DNA of 64,000 bases from an uncultured Kineothrix sp. (lineage in GTDB: Bacteria; Bacillota; Clostridia; Lachnospirales; Lachnospiraceae): positions 1 to 64,000 of the forward strand of contig CAJUMD010000003.1 of NCBI GenBank assembly GCA_910587275.1, written 5' to 3'. Of this stretch, positions 27,209 through 36,573 are shown in pieces. The position numbers were made by a program, and so were the translations under genes. Under the pieces are notes generated by a model. The model made no database searches. It worked only from the letters and a program-made list of their open reading frames with translations, and was not told the DNA's origin. The first letter of the stretch is position 1. Each line of letters starts with the position of its first letter.

Positions 27209-27541
27209 AAAAACCAGGAGAGGAACCCCCTGCCCGGTTTGTCCCTGCCTCCCTGGGCTCCCCCTGCCGGCATCTGTTCAAACCTGATGGCAAAAATGGG
27301 CTGTTTCTAATTGTGTCCAGCCGTCGGTTTCTGACCACGGCGGCGAAACTCCTCACAAGGTATTTCCCGTTCCGTGAAATACCTTGTTCGTCAAACAACG
27401 CCGCCTAAAGCGGTCAGAAACCGACGGCTGGACACAATAAGAAGCAGCACCATTTTTTGAAACAGGTTTTGAACAGATGCCGGCAGGGGAAGCCCAGGGA
27501 GGCAGGAACAAACCGGGCAGGGGGTTCCTCTCCTGGCTTTT
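27209..27541. repeat. 333-nt near-perfect palindrome
   Basis: The outer arms of about 80 nt match with only a few mismatches. The next arms of about 28 nt (around 27311-27338 and 27413-27440) are perfect. The innermost arms pair AAGGTATTTC with GAAATACCTT, and between them CGGCG pairs with CGCCG. The whole sequence therefore folds into one rod of about 160 base pairs with small internal loops. Both strands encode the same short peptide because of the symmetry, which is not evidence of a gene. It lies between the foldase gene and the repeat fragment at 27593. It could be a structured RNA, a palindromic mobile element or a DNA cruciform. Confidence 0.9.
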
Positions 27542-27592
27542 GCTGGATATCAAAAAAAATAATACTGCATCATAGCATTCCTTTTTACTCTA

Positions 27593-27676
27593 CCCAGCCG
27601 GAAAAAGTGCACGGAAAACCGGGACAGGCAATCCCGCTGCCGCCGCCCCGCAAAAAACTCCCGTCCGTGCGTCCGC
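27593..27676 (+). repeat. Dispersed repeat fragment, copy C (3' half)
   Basis: 84 bp matching 165-248 of copy A from CCCAGCCGG to CGTGCGTCCGC with few differences. The 5' arm and the two small hairpins are absent. It abuts the 3' end of the flotillin gene and, read on the - strand, could form part of its mRNA end. Confidence 0.85.
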
Positions 27677-27681
27677 ACCTT

Positions 27682-29199
27682 CTACGTACTCACCGCACCC
27701 CCGACTTCCTTCGCCACTGCTGCCGCAACTGCCGCATTTACGGCATCCGTATTTTCCTCATCACCCACATGAATGTTAATGTTCCGGTTTACTTTCGCAT
27801 CATAAGTCCCTGCCTTCACAATTTCCGCAAGGTCAATACCTACGGTATCCTTCATCGTTTCAAAGAGTCTCGCCATAACCGCCGGAACATTGTCTGCTAC
27901 GGAGCTGACCCCGCCGGACTGGTCGCCGCCGATAATCGTAATCCTGTCAATCTGGGTAAGCGGTTCCGCAATCTTTGCCGCAATTTCCGGCAGGACGCCG
28001 ATTAACATTTCCGCCATTGCCGCATTGTTGTATTTCTGGTAGGCTTCCGCCTTTTTCTCCATGGCTTCCGCTTCGGCAATACCCTTTGCACGTATGGCTT
28101 CCGCCTCCGCTTCCCCTACCATACGGATTCCGGCGGCTTCCTGCTCCTTCGCAAATTTCTGTGCTTCCGCCTTTGCCTTCATGGCATCCGCCTCTTTTTC
28201 CTGCTCGAATTTCTCGGCTTCCGCCTTCCTCTGTCTTTCATACAATTCGGCATCCGACTGCTGCTGGCGGGCAAACCGGTCGGCTTCCGCCCTCTTGCGT
28301 ACCTCCGCATCCAGCGCTTTTTCCCTTACCTGCGCTTCCCTTTCTTTCAGCGTGACTTCTTTCTCCTGCTTTGCTATACTGGCTTCCGCCGTCGCCACCT
28401 CTATGGTTTTGCGCTGTTCCTGCTCCTGGATGCTGTATGCCGCATCCGCTTCCGCCTTTTTCGTGTCCTCCAGTTTCTTCAGTTCGGATTTCTGCAGGGA
28501 CAATTCATTGTTCTTTTTGGCAATTTCCCTCTCCGCATTGATACGGGCATCGTTTGCCTGACGGTCCGCTTCCGCCTTTGCCACGGCAATTTCCTTTTCG
28601 GCTTCCGCTTTGGCTATGGCTGCCTTCTTCTTAATCTGGGAAATATTGTCAATACCCAAATCATCAATGACACCGTTGCTGTCGGCAAAATTCTGAACGT
28701 TAAAGCTGACAATGTCAAGACCCATGGCGGCAAGATCAGGCTCCGCGTTCTCTTTTACCAAATTGGCAAATTTCTGCCTGTCACTGACCATCTCCTCTAA
28801 CCGCATACGTCCGACGATTTCCCTCATGTTGCCTTCCAGCACTTCCCTTGCAATGCCTGCTATGTACTGTGTATTCTGGTTTAAGAAGTTTTCCGCCGCC
28901 AGCGCCAGTCTCTGCGGTTCGCTGCTGATTTTCACGTTCACCGCCGCATCCACCTGGATGTTAATGTAATCCGCGGTGGGCACCGCATTGGATGTTTTTA
29001 CGTCAATGGCAATCAGTTTCAGGCTCAACTTATCCATCCGCTCCAAATACGGAATTTTTATGCTTGCCTTACCGATAATGGTTCTTTTGTTCAGACCGGA
29101 AATAATAAATGCCGTATCTGGCGGTGCCTTCTTATATCCCGTTACAAGAATTACCGCCGCTAACGCAATTATGATTCCGCCTATGATAAAACCTATCAT
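27682..29199 (-). CDS. Flotillin-like SPFH membrane protein
   Basis: 505 residues. One N-terminal hydrophobic segment (about 2-22) anchors it. An SPFH domain follows (about 25-200), then a very long Ala/Glu/Lys coiled coil (about 200-400) with many EAEAIRAKG-type repeats, the flotillin domain. Flotillins organise membrane microdomains by oligomerising. No NfeD partner is adjacent. It follows the cytidylate-kinase-like gene by 19 bases, so they are probably co-transcribed. Confidence 0.92.
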   Translation of the reverse strand: MIGFIIGGIIIALAAVILVTGYKKAPPDTAFIISGLNKRTIIGKASIKIPYLERMDKLSLKLIAIDVKTSNAVPTADYINIQVDAAVNVKISSEPQRLALAAENFLNQNTQYIAGIAREVLEGNMREIVGRMRLEEMVSDRQKFANLVKENAEPDLAAMGLDIVSFNVQNFADSNGVIDDLGIDNISQIKKKAAIAKAEAEKEIAVAKAEADRQANDARINAEREIAKKNNELSLQKSELKKLEDTKKAEADAAYSIQEQEQRKTIEVATAEASIAKQEKEVTLKEREAQVREKALDAEVRKRAEADRFARQQQSDAELYERQRKAEAEKFEQEKEADAMKAKAEAQKFAKEQEAAGIRMVGEAEAEAIRAKGIAEAEAMEKKAEAYQKYNNAAMAEMLIGVLPEIAAKIAEPLTQIDRITIIGGDQSGGVSSVADNVPAVMARLFETMKDTVGIDLAEIVKAGTYDAKVNRNINIHVGDEENTDAVNAAVAAAVAKEVGGAVST

Positions 29200-29218
29200 T
29201 TCAAATACCCGTTTCCTT

Positions 29219-29812
29219 TCATCCTTTTACCGCTTCCTCCAATAACCTAAGGCATAAATCCATGCCAAGTTTCCCGCTGTCCAGGGACAGTCCGAAATAT
29301 TTCGGGCTTCCCCACTCCCATTCCGTTACGGAATTGAAAAAACCGCTCCGCCTTTTGTCTATTTTCTTTAAGGTAGCTTCCGCTTCGGACTCTTTTAACC
29401 CTTCTTTCTCCATCGCTCTTTTGATGCGTTTCTCCTTATCCGCATGAATGAATACCCTAAGACAATCCTCCCTTTCCCGCAGAATATATCCCGCCGCACG
29501 CCCTACGATGACGCACCCGCCTTCCTGCGCGGCTTTTTCGATGATGTTCTTCTCTGCCGCAAACAATTTCTCAGTCAGGGATAAATGTTTCTCGTTTCCT
29601 CCAATCGGGGTCTTGGAAAGATTAAAAATAAAACTGCCGGAAGGGGTTTCCTCCAGATTTTCAATGTAAATAGATGCAATTTGGAGCTCCTGGGCCGCCT
29701 TCGTCAGTAGATTGCGGTCATACAATTTATATCCCAGGGCGCCTGCCAGTTTCTTCCCGATTTCATTCCCCCCGCTGGCATATTCGCGTTCAATGGTAAT
29801 CACTTGATACAT
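29219..29812 (-). CDS. Cytidylate kinase-like family protein
   Basis: 197 residues. The N-terminus MYQVITIEREYASGGNEIGK carries the ASGGxxIG nucleotide-binding loop of the cytidylate-kinase-like family, which is widespread in Clostridia and distinct from true Cmk. IIEKAAQEGGCVIVGRAAGY and RVFIHADKEKRI are also typical. The substrate is unknown. The start at 29812 follows GGGAG by eight bases. It precedes flotillin in an operon. Confidence 0.82.
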   Translation of the reverse strand: MYQVITIEREYASGGNEIGKKLAGALGYKLYDRNLLTKAAQELQIASIYIENLEETPSGSFIFNLSKTPIGGNEKHLSLTEKLFAAEKNIIEKAAQEGGCVIVGRAAGYILREREDCLRVFIHADKEKRIKRAMEKEGLKESEAEATLKKIDKRRSGFFNSVTEWEWGSPKYFGLSLDSGKLGMDLCLRLLEEAVKG

Positions 29813-29974
29813 TCTGCTCACTCCCTTCATTTTATGTGGTACACCGGAACCTGTTACTTATTATTATAAATAATTTGTCTGTATTCTTCAATTATTTTTT
29901 GCATATTTTCACTTTCTTTGTTATATTGTCTGACTTTTTACGGCATTCAACAGCCAACGGACAAGTGCGGCTGT

Positions 29975-30000
29975 TTGGCTCGTTGTCTGTGGGAGTCAAC
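29975..30000. promoter_or_regulatory. 26-bp motif shared with the nagA upstream region
   Basis: A 26-bp sequence starting TTGGCTC and ending AGTCAAC, with TTGGCTC facing GAGTCAA. It matches 30955-30980 at 21 of 26 positions, and all five differences are transitions. It lies about 85 bases before the nagB promoter. Confidence 0.5.
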
Positions 30001-30083
30001 AGTTCCACGGATGTCAAACGTTTTTTTCTGATTTTTCAAATTTTGTTTCTTTTTTCATTATCTTGTCCAAACCCCAAATTCCC

Positions 30084-30112
30084 TTGTATTCCCCTTCACC
30101 CGCTGTTATACT
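30084..30112 (+). promoter_or_regulatory. nagB promoter
   Basis: TTGTAT, 17 bases, TATACT, about 48 bases before the start codon. Confidence 0.6.
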
Positions 30113-30159
30113 GGATTTAAAACCATAAAACCACACAACACCAAAAAGGAGAGGGATTC

Positions 30160-30885
30160 ATGAACATTATCAAAGCAGAAGATTACCAACAAATGAGCCG
30201 TATCGCGGCAAATTTCATTTCCGCACAGATTGTCCTTAAACCCGACTGCGTCCTTGGGCTTGCCACGGGTTCTTCCCCCACGGGTACTTATGGGGAATTA
30301 ATCAAACGTTACCAGTCGGGAGACCTGGATTTTTCCAAAGTTACCAGCGTCAATTTGGATGAATACAAAGGACTTTCACCGGAAAATGACCAAAGCTACC
30401 GTTATTTTATGGATACAAACCTTTTTAACCATGTCAATATCGACAAAAACCGTACTTACGTTCCTGACGGTCTGGAACCGGATGCCGCAAAGGCATGTGC
30501 GGACTATGATGCCGTTATCGAAAACTGCGGCGGCATTGACCTCCAGCTTTTAGGGCTTGGAAACAACGGGCACATCGGCTTTAATGAACCTGCAGACGCA
30601 TTTGCCAAAGGAACTTACTGCGTGGACTTAACGCCCAGCACCATAGAAGCTAACGCACGTTTTTTTTCTTCCATGGATGAAGTGCCGAAACAGGCTTATA
30701 CGATGGGAATCCAGTCCATCATGAAAGCTAAGAAAATACTTGTCATTGTCAGCGGGAAAGCGAAAGCAGGTATCGTAAAAGAAGCCTTTACCGGTTCGGT
30801 TACGCCCAAAGTTCCGGCTTCCGTACTGCAGCTCCATCCGGACGTAACCGTCATTGCGGACAAAGAAGCTGCCTCCCTCCTGTAA
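30160..30885 (+). CDS. nagB: Glucosamine-6-phosphate deaminase
   Basis: 241 residues, normal for NagB. It converts glucosamine-6-P to fructose-6-P and ammonia. Family motifs are LGLATGSSPTGTYGEL (about 30-45), SVNLDEYKGL (Asp near 66), LGLGNNGHIGFNEP (about 129-142). AAAGGAGAGG lies before the ATG. nagA follows after a 120-nt spacer, and together they complete N-acetylglucosamine-6-P use. Confidence 0.95.
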   Translation: MNIIKAEDYQQMSRIAANFISAQIVLKPDCVLGLATGSSPTGTYGELIKRYQSGDLDFSKVTSVNLDEYKGLSPENDQSYRYFMDTNLFNHVNIDKNRTYVPDGLEPDAAKACADYDAVIENCGGIDLQLLGLGNNGHIGFNEPADAFAKGTYCVDLTPSTIEANARFFSSMDEVPKQAYTMGIQSIMKAKKILVIVSGKAKAGIVKEAFTGSVTPKVPASVLQLHPDVTVIADKEAASLL

Positions 30886-30954
30886 TTTTGCTTCCAGAAA
30901 ATTTTACTGAAACAGGTTTTCCATTTTCCGCAAATTCCACGGCATACACGGCAC

Positions 30955-30980
30955 TTGGCTCATTGCCCGCGGAAGTCAAC
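30955..30980. promoter_or_regulatory. 26-bp motif upstream of nagA
   Basis: Second copy of the motif at 29975-30000. It ends 25 bases before the nagA start codon, so it would lie in the leader if nagBA is one transcript. Confidence 0.5.
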
Positions 30981-31005
30981 GGAAAACAGAAAGGAACGGA
31001 AATTT

Positions 31006-32163
31006 ATGATTATACAAAATGGTTTGGTATTTACGGAAGATAACCAGTTTCTCCCCCTCTCCATCCGCACGGACCATGATATCATAACCTCATTGGTACG
31101 AAGGGAAAACGGGAAACAACCGGAAGAAGGAAACGAATCCGTCATTGATGCCTCCGGCTGCTATGTGATTCCCGGTCTCACCGACATTCATTTCCATGGC
31201 TGCGACGGATATGATTTCTGTGACGGCAGTATGGAAGCCGATGAAGCCATTGCTTCTTTTTGCTTAAAAAACGGCGTAACTTCCATCTGTCCCGCCACGA
31301 TGACCATGCCGGTGGAAACTTTGGACGGTATCTGTGAGACAGCGGCTTCCTTTTCCGCCATGGCGGCAAAAGAGCAGGGAGAGAACCGTTACGCTGACCT
31401 TATCGGCATCCACATGGAAGGACCCTTTATCAGCAGGGCAAAGAAAGGGGCGCAGAACGGAGCGTACATTATTCCCCCTGACGGCGCATTGGTAGAACGC
31501 TGGATACGCCTTTCAGGCGGACTGGTCAGGCTGGTATCCCTGGCGCCGGAGCTTCCCGGTTCCCTTTCCTGTATTGAGGGATACAAGGATAAAGTGGCAT
31601 TTTCCGTTGCCCATACGGAAGCGGATTACGCCACGGCAAAAGCGGCAATGGATGCGGGCGCAAAACACGTCACCCATTTATATAATGCCATGCCACCCTT
31701 CCACCACAGGGACAGCGGCGTCATCGGGGCGGCAGCCGATACCAAAGACTGTTACGTGGAATTAATCTGTGATGGGCTGCATATATCCGCTCCGGTGGTA
31801 CGCGCCACTTTCCGTCTGTTTGAAGGGCGGGTTATCTTAATCAGCGACAGTATGCGTGCCACGGGCAAACCGGACGGCACTTACACCCTCGGAGGACAGG
31901 AAGTTACGGTAAGGAAGAATAAGGCAACGCTTTCGGACGGAACCATCGCCGGCAGCGTAACACCGCTGTTCCGGTGTATGCTTACCGCCGTATCCATGGG
32001 GATTCCGTTGGAAACCGCCGTTGCCGCAGCCACCATCAATCCCTGCCGTTCCATCGGTATGGACGCCCTTTACGGCAGTATCGCGGCAGGCAAAAAAGCG
32101 CATTTCCTTCTTTTGGACCGGGAAACATTAGAAATCAAACGCATTATTAAAGGTCAGCCCTAG
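31006..32163 (+). CDS. nagA: N-acetylglucosamine-6-phosphate deacetylase
   Basis: 385 residues. It removes the acetyl group from GlcNAc-6-P, feeding NagB. Motifs are DIHFHGCDGYDF (metal site), GIHMEGPFIS, VAHTEAD, HLYNAMPPFHHR and LISDSMRATG. The start at 31006 follows AAAGGAACGG by about eight bases; an in-frame ATG at 30955 has no ribosome site and lies in the shared motif. The stop codon sits inside the terminator stem-loop that follows. Confidence 0.95.
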   Translation: MIIQNGLVFTEDNQFLPLSIRTDHDIITSLVRRENGKQPEEGNESVIDASGCYVIPGLTDIHFHGCDGYDFCDGSMEADEAIASFCLKNGVTSICPATMTMPVETLDGICETAASFSAMAAKEQGENRYADLIGIHMEGPFISRAKKGAQNGAYIIPPDGALVERWIRLSGGLVRLVSLAPELPGSLSCIEGYKDKVAFSVAHTEADYATAKAAMDAGAKHVTHLYNAMPPFHHRDSGVIGAAADTKDCYVELICDGLHISAPVVRATFRLFEGRVILISDSMRATGKPDGTYTLGGQEVTVRKNKATLSDGTIAGSVTPLFRCMLTAVSMGIPLETAVAAATINPCRSIGMDALYGSIAAGKKAHFLLLDRETLEIKRIIKGQP

Positions 32164-32595
32164 GCTGACCTTTTTAGCCGTCAGGCTGACCTTCTTTTCT
32201 TCTTCCTCCCCGTCCTTTCTCCCGGACAGGTTCTTCACCATTACCTCAACGGCTTCTTCCAGTTCTTCCATTTTGGACGGCTTTAACAAAAATCTCGTCA
32301 CGCCAAGACGGATGGCTTCCCTTGCGTACTCAAAATCGCGGAAGCCCGTCAGTATGGTAATCTGCATATAGGGATGCTCCGATTTTAACGCGGCTATCAT
32401 GGAAAGCCCATCCATTCCCGGCATCCTGATATCGGAAAAAAGGATATCAGGATGCTCCCTCTTTATGATTTCAATTCCGCTCTGTCCGTTTTCCGCTGTC
32501 GCCACTACCTGACAATCCCATTTTTCCCAATGGACTGCTTTGGAAAGCCCTTCCGCAATGATAGGTTCATCATCAATAATCACAACCTTATACAT
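32128..32595 (-). pseudogene. Truncated response regulator (YesN-like receiver only)
   Basis: 155 residues. The receiver domain is intact: IDDEP near residues 8-12, phospho-Asp in LFSDIRMPGMDG near 56, and Lys in LLKPSK near 108. Family members of this kind continue with an AraC-type DNA-binding domain, but here the frame runs into nonsense derived from the antisense of the nagA terminator and ends inside nagA. The DNA-binding part and any sensor kinase are gone. Its family usually controls polysaccharide-use genes. Confidence 0.8.
32149..32175 (+). terminator. nagA terminator overlapping the stop codon
   Basis: AAAGGTCAGCC and GGCTGACCTTT form an 11-bp stem with a 3-nt loop, followed by two more T. 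The TAG stop (32161-32163) lies within it. A second piece of the GGCTGACCTT arm occurs just after. Confidence 0.8.
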
Positions 32596-32623
32596 AACTA
32601 TCCCTCCGGAAATAAAGAAGTTC

Positions 32624-33045
32624 TTACCCTTTTACGGCACCTGCCGTCATACCTTTTATAATATACTTTTGCAGGAATATGTACACTACCATTACGGGAA
32701 CAACCACCAGGGATACCGCGGCTGCCATCAGCCCGTAATCCGTACCTTCGTTGGAAGTTAATTCATTCAAAAGCCTCGTAATCGGTCTGGCCTCCGGCCT
32801 TCCCAGGAAAAACATCTGGGTAAACAAATCGTTGTAGCTCCAAAGGAAGGAGAAAATTGCCACCGTCGCAAAAGAAGGTTTGGTCAACGGTACGATAACC
32901 TTGAAAAAAATCTGGACCGGTCCGCAGCCTTCCAAAAAGGCGGATTCCTCCAACTCTATGGGCAGTCCCCGGATATAACCGCTCAGGACGATAATGGCAA
33001 AGGACAGGTTTCCCGCCACCTGGGGCAATATCACATAAAATACGA
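32624..33045 (-). pseudogene. Truncated sugar ABC permease (C-terminal part of MalG type)
   Basis: About 140 residues in frame, beginning YVILPQVAGNLSFA and containing the EAA loop (EESAFLEGCGPVQIFFKVIV), ending in IIKGMTAGAVKG. These are the last half of a CUT1 permease; the N-terminal half is missing. Its 5' side is fused at about 33040 to the broken GH94 gene. It has no start of its own. Confidence 0.85.
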
Positions 33046-35047
33046 CCAGCCGCCGGATCCTGTCATAAACGGATGTCTTGCCCTGCCAAATGCGGTATGC
33101 TCCTTTCCCATGATAAACTGGCAATAAGAATAAGGCTCCGCCTCCCGTATTTCGATTTTGTCATTTTGGTGGTAAGGACAAATCGCGTCATAGAACTTCA
33201 TTGCCCTGTTGCCCCTTCCGAGTTTGCATTCCGCAGCCCATGCCCACGGATTCGGATGGGAGAATACCGCCCCGTTTTCCTTTATTCCGGGATATACCCG
33301 TGTCACAAAACCGATATCGTCATCCGGTTCCGTATACGAAGGAGCATTTAACAATAACCCATACTGTGTATATAAATATTCATCCACACTGTCCATTGCC
33401 TGCAGTGCCTTATCTGCCGGCGCCGCACCGGATAAAACCGCCCATGCATTGGATTCCAAATGCACCTTCCCTTCCTTATCAGCCTGTGTCCCGATTTTCC
33501 GTCCGTTTTTCGTGATTCCCCGGATATACCACTTTCCGTCCCAAAGTTCCCTGTCACACGCTTCTTTTACCCGTTTGGCACATTCCGTATACTTCTCCAC
33601 ATCTTCCTTATATCCCAAGTAAGAAGCCAGTTCCACAAAATTCTGCAACGCCCAGTAATGCAGGAAAGACACCATGGCGCTTTCCCCGCCTCCAAGGTTC
33701 AGGCAGTCGTTCCAGTCCGCCCGCAATCCTTTGCAAATACCGCTTGCCCCTACCTGCCTTGCAGAAAAATCGAGTATGGTCTTCATATGTTCGTATACGG
33801 TATCTTCTCCCTTATCGGCATAGGTGACTTTTTCCTCTAAGAACTCCGTTTCCCCTGTTTCCTTTACATATTCCACTACCGCGCTGTTGGAACAGATGCA
33901 GCCCGTATCCTTCGGAAACCAGCCCTTTCATAAGCTGTACGATCCTTTTCTTACACATTCCCGGATTGGAATGGGGAATCGTCATGGCATCCTGCGCCGT
34001 ATCACGGTAGCCAAGCCCTGTCCTTCCGCCCACTTCAATAAAAGACGCAAAGCGGGAAAACATTACGTTAATTTCCGACTGGTACAATGTCCATGTATTA
34101 ATCAATGTATTCATACCCTCATTGGGGGTACGTATCTGCAGCTTATCAAATTTATCCTGCCAAAAATCATGCAGTTTCCCATAAGCTGCATCCACATTTT
34201 GGAAATCCCCGTATTTATCCCTTATTTTCCTTCCGGTATCCCGGTTGCCTTCACCAAGCATAAATACCATACGGACTTTTTCCCCCGGCTGCAAAACAAT
34301 ATTTTTCTGCAGGGAAGCGCAATGGTTATTGCCAAGTTCCGCAGAACCGGAGCATTTTCCGTTTTCCACCGCAATGGGATTATCTTCCGTACGGTATAAT
34401 CCGATGAATTGATCCCTTAAGCAGTCATACCCGTCCGGTTCAAAACTTGCCGTAAAATACTGGAAACCAAATTCTTCATAAAACAAATCATGCTCAATGA
34501 TACCGTCCTCATAAGAAGAACCGGCGCAATACATGCTCATCTGGAAATTCTGGTTATCAATCATAATATGGTGGAAAGAAAACTCCGCATAACTGAAAAT
34601 ACCCAGATTTCTTACCTTATCACTTTTGTTTTCCAGTGTTACATCCCACAATTCCACCGCATCCCCCATGGGAACCGACAGTTTCTGGCTTGCCTTTATC
34701 CCACTGTATTCACATTCATAGACGGAATACGACATACCATGGCGGCATGTATAATTTGCCTGTTCCAGCGGTTTACCGACCGGCTGCCAGGAAATACTCC
34801 AGTAATCCTGCGTTTCGTTGTCCCGCAGATACACATAATGTCCCGGCCTGTCCATGGGAATGCTGTTTCCCCGGAACCTTGTTATCCTGTGATATTCCTG
34901 CGTCTTATAAAACATGTATCCCCCTGCCGTATGGTTTACCACCACACAGGTATCCTCCACCCCGAGGTAATTTGTCCAGGAAGTAGGCAAATCCACTTTC
35001 TCAATGACATATTCCCTCCGCTCATTATCAAAATACCCATAACGCAT
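33031..35047 (-). pseudogene. Broken N,N'-diacetylchitobiose phosphorylase (GH94)
   Basis: The first part (35047 to about 33890, MRYGYFDNERREYVIE onward, with EVGGRTGLGYRDTAQDA) is that of chitobiose phosphorylase, which makes GlcNAc-1-P and GlcNAc from chitobiose. At about 33890 some 50-70 residues are missing and the frame changes. The second part (about 33885-33034) resumes at VEYVKETGE and contains the catalytic region [17 protein letters not shown] and SHPNPWAWAAE. It then stops after SGGWSYF, without the final hundred residues. Two deletions and a frameshift make the enzyme inactive. GRNSIP and YVYLRDNET distinguish it from the intact cellobiose enzyme at 23105. Confidence 0.9.
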
Positions 35048-35193
35048 CCAAAAACACCTCCCTGCTGTTTTTCCTGTTTACATTATAAGGAAAAATGCTT
35101 TGTTTTAATATTGTAATATGTGTCATCTTTTGCTTTATTTTGGTGGGAGTGGAATATACGAAAGGATAAATGAAAAAATAGAAAAAAAATTTA

Positions 35194-35260
35194 ACGGGAG
35201 TACTTTGCAAAACAGGCAATCCCGCTGCCCGCATCCCGCAAAGTACTCCCGTACGTCCGC
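35194..35260. repeat. Dispersed repeat, copy D, acting as a hairpin
   Basis: ACGGGAGTACTTTGC (35194-35208) pairs perfectly with 35238-35252. The loop contains the family core AGGCAATCCCGCTGCC, and the tail ACGTCCGC follows. Read on the - strand, the stem is followed by TTAAATTTTTTT, so this copy probably serves as the terminator of the antiporter gene. Confidence 0.8.
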
Positions 35261-35299
35261 CTTTACATACAATATTTCAAAGCTATTATTTTGCGTAGC

Positions 35300-36481
35300 C
35301 TACGCCGTTTCTTTCTTATCTTTTGCATACAGAATTTTCAAAATAATCGGGGTAGAAATGGAAGATACAATAATCAGTAAAATCACCGATGTAAAATACA
35401 CCGGAGTCAATAATCCCGCCGTCAGTCCTTTCTGGGAGACAATCAGCGCCACTTCGCCCCTTGTCATCATACCGACACCTATTTTCAACGAATCAATGCC
35501 GTCAAATTTGCATAACCTCGCCATCAGGCCACAGCCGATGATTTTGGATACCAATCCCACTGCCACAAACGCGATGGAGAAAATCAGAATACCCATACTT
35601 ACGCTTTCCACATTGGTTTTTAAACCGATACTGGCAAAAAATACCGGCCCAAACAGCATATAAGAGTTCGTATCCATTTTCTTTGCTATGTATTCCGAAT
35701 CCCTGATGGAGCAAAGGATTATCCCTGCCACATATGCGCCTGTAATATCGGCAATTCCAAAATATTTCTCCGCAATATATGCCATAGCAAGGCAGAATGC
35801 CAAACCCGCAATGGGAATACGTCTTGTATGGGGATACCTGGCATCCACTTCCTTGAAAATCCTGTAACTGATATAACCGACCACAATGGCAAACAGGAAA
35901 AACAGAACCGTATTTACAATCACCGACATGGGATTGGAATCGGGACTCTTAAAACCAATGACAAACGTAAGTACGATAATACCGATAACATCATCAATAA
36001 TTGCGGCGCTTAAAATCGTCGTCCCGACTTTCCCCTTTAATTTTCCCATCTCTTTCAATGATTCCACGGTAATGCTGACGGAAGTCGCCGTCAAAATCGT
36101 CCCTACAAACACTGCTTTGTAAAATCCTTCCGACCCCCACGGTGACATGCCGTAAAACGCCATATAAAGCACCGCCCCGAAAAAAAGCGGAACAAACACA
36201 CCCGCACAGGCAATCAAAGCCGCAATGGGACCCGTCTTCATAAGATCTTTTAAGTCCGTTTCAAGCCCTGCGGAAAACATCAAAAGGATTACCCCTATTT
36301 CCGCCATCTGCACTAAAAAATCGGATTGGTTCACCCAACCCAAAATACTGGGACCAATGATAAGACCCGCAATGATTTCCCCCACTACCTGCGGCGCTTT
36401 GCATTTTCTTGCAAGAATTCCGCAGAATTTCGCGGCTACGATAATAATAGCCAAATCCTTAAATACCACATACGATTCCAT
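35300..36481 (-). CDS. Cation/proton antiporter, CPA2 family
   Basis: 393 residues with about twelve membrane segments. It resembles the membrane domain of KefB/NapA-type exchangers (Na_H_Exchanger), without any regulatory TrkA-type domain. Family features are LLMFSAGLETD near residue 70, the central AAIIDDVIGIIVL (about 157-169) with paired Asp residues for ion binding, and ITGAYVAGIILC. It would exchange K+ or Na+ for protons. GAGGAG precedes the ATG. It is monocistronic, with the repeat hairpin D downstream. Confidence 0.88.
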   Translation of the reverse strand: MESYVVFKDLAIIIVAAKFCGILARKCKAPQVVGEIIAGLIIGPSILGWVNQSDFLVQMAEIGVILLMFSAGLETDLKDLMKTGPIAALIACAGVFVPLFFGAVLYMAFYGMSPWGSEGFYKAVFVGTILTATSVSITVESLKEMGKLKGKVGTTILSAAIIDDVIGIIVLTFVIGFKSPDSNPMSVIVNTVLFFLFAIVVGYISYRIFKEVDARYPHTRRIPIAGLAFCLAMAYIAEKYFGIADITGAYVAGIILCSIRDSEYIAKKMDTNSYMLFGPVFFASIGLKTNVESVSMGILIFSIAFVAVGLVSKIIGCGLMARLCKFDGIDSLKIGVGMMTRGEVALIVSQKGLTAGLLTPVYFTSVILLIIVSSISTPIILKILYAKDKKETA

Positions 36482-36573
36482 AATTTCTCCTCACCTTCCC
36501 ACATAAAAACCATTCACTGACACTATCCACTGACATCACAGAACCCTCACTTACCTTAAAGAACTATATTCTT

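Larger units (their letters stand above)
29813..30159. other. 347-nt spacer upstream of nagB
   Basis: It contains an AT-rich divergent start region, an imperfect inverted-repeat motif at 29975-30000 that recurs before nagA, and the nagB promoter at 30084-30112. No gene was seen. Confidence 0.5.

Noticed and set aside
27183..27553. Short frames on both strands in the large palindrome encoding the same peptide
   Set aside because: The identical peptide on both strands is a consequence of the inverted repeat, not of coding.
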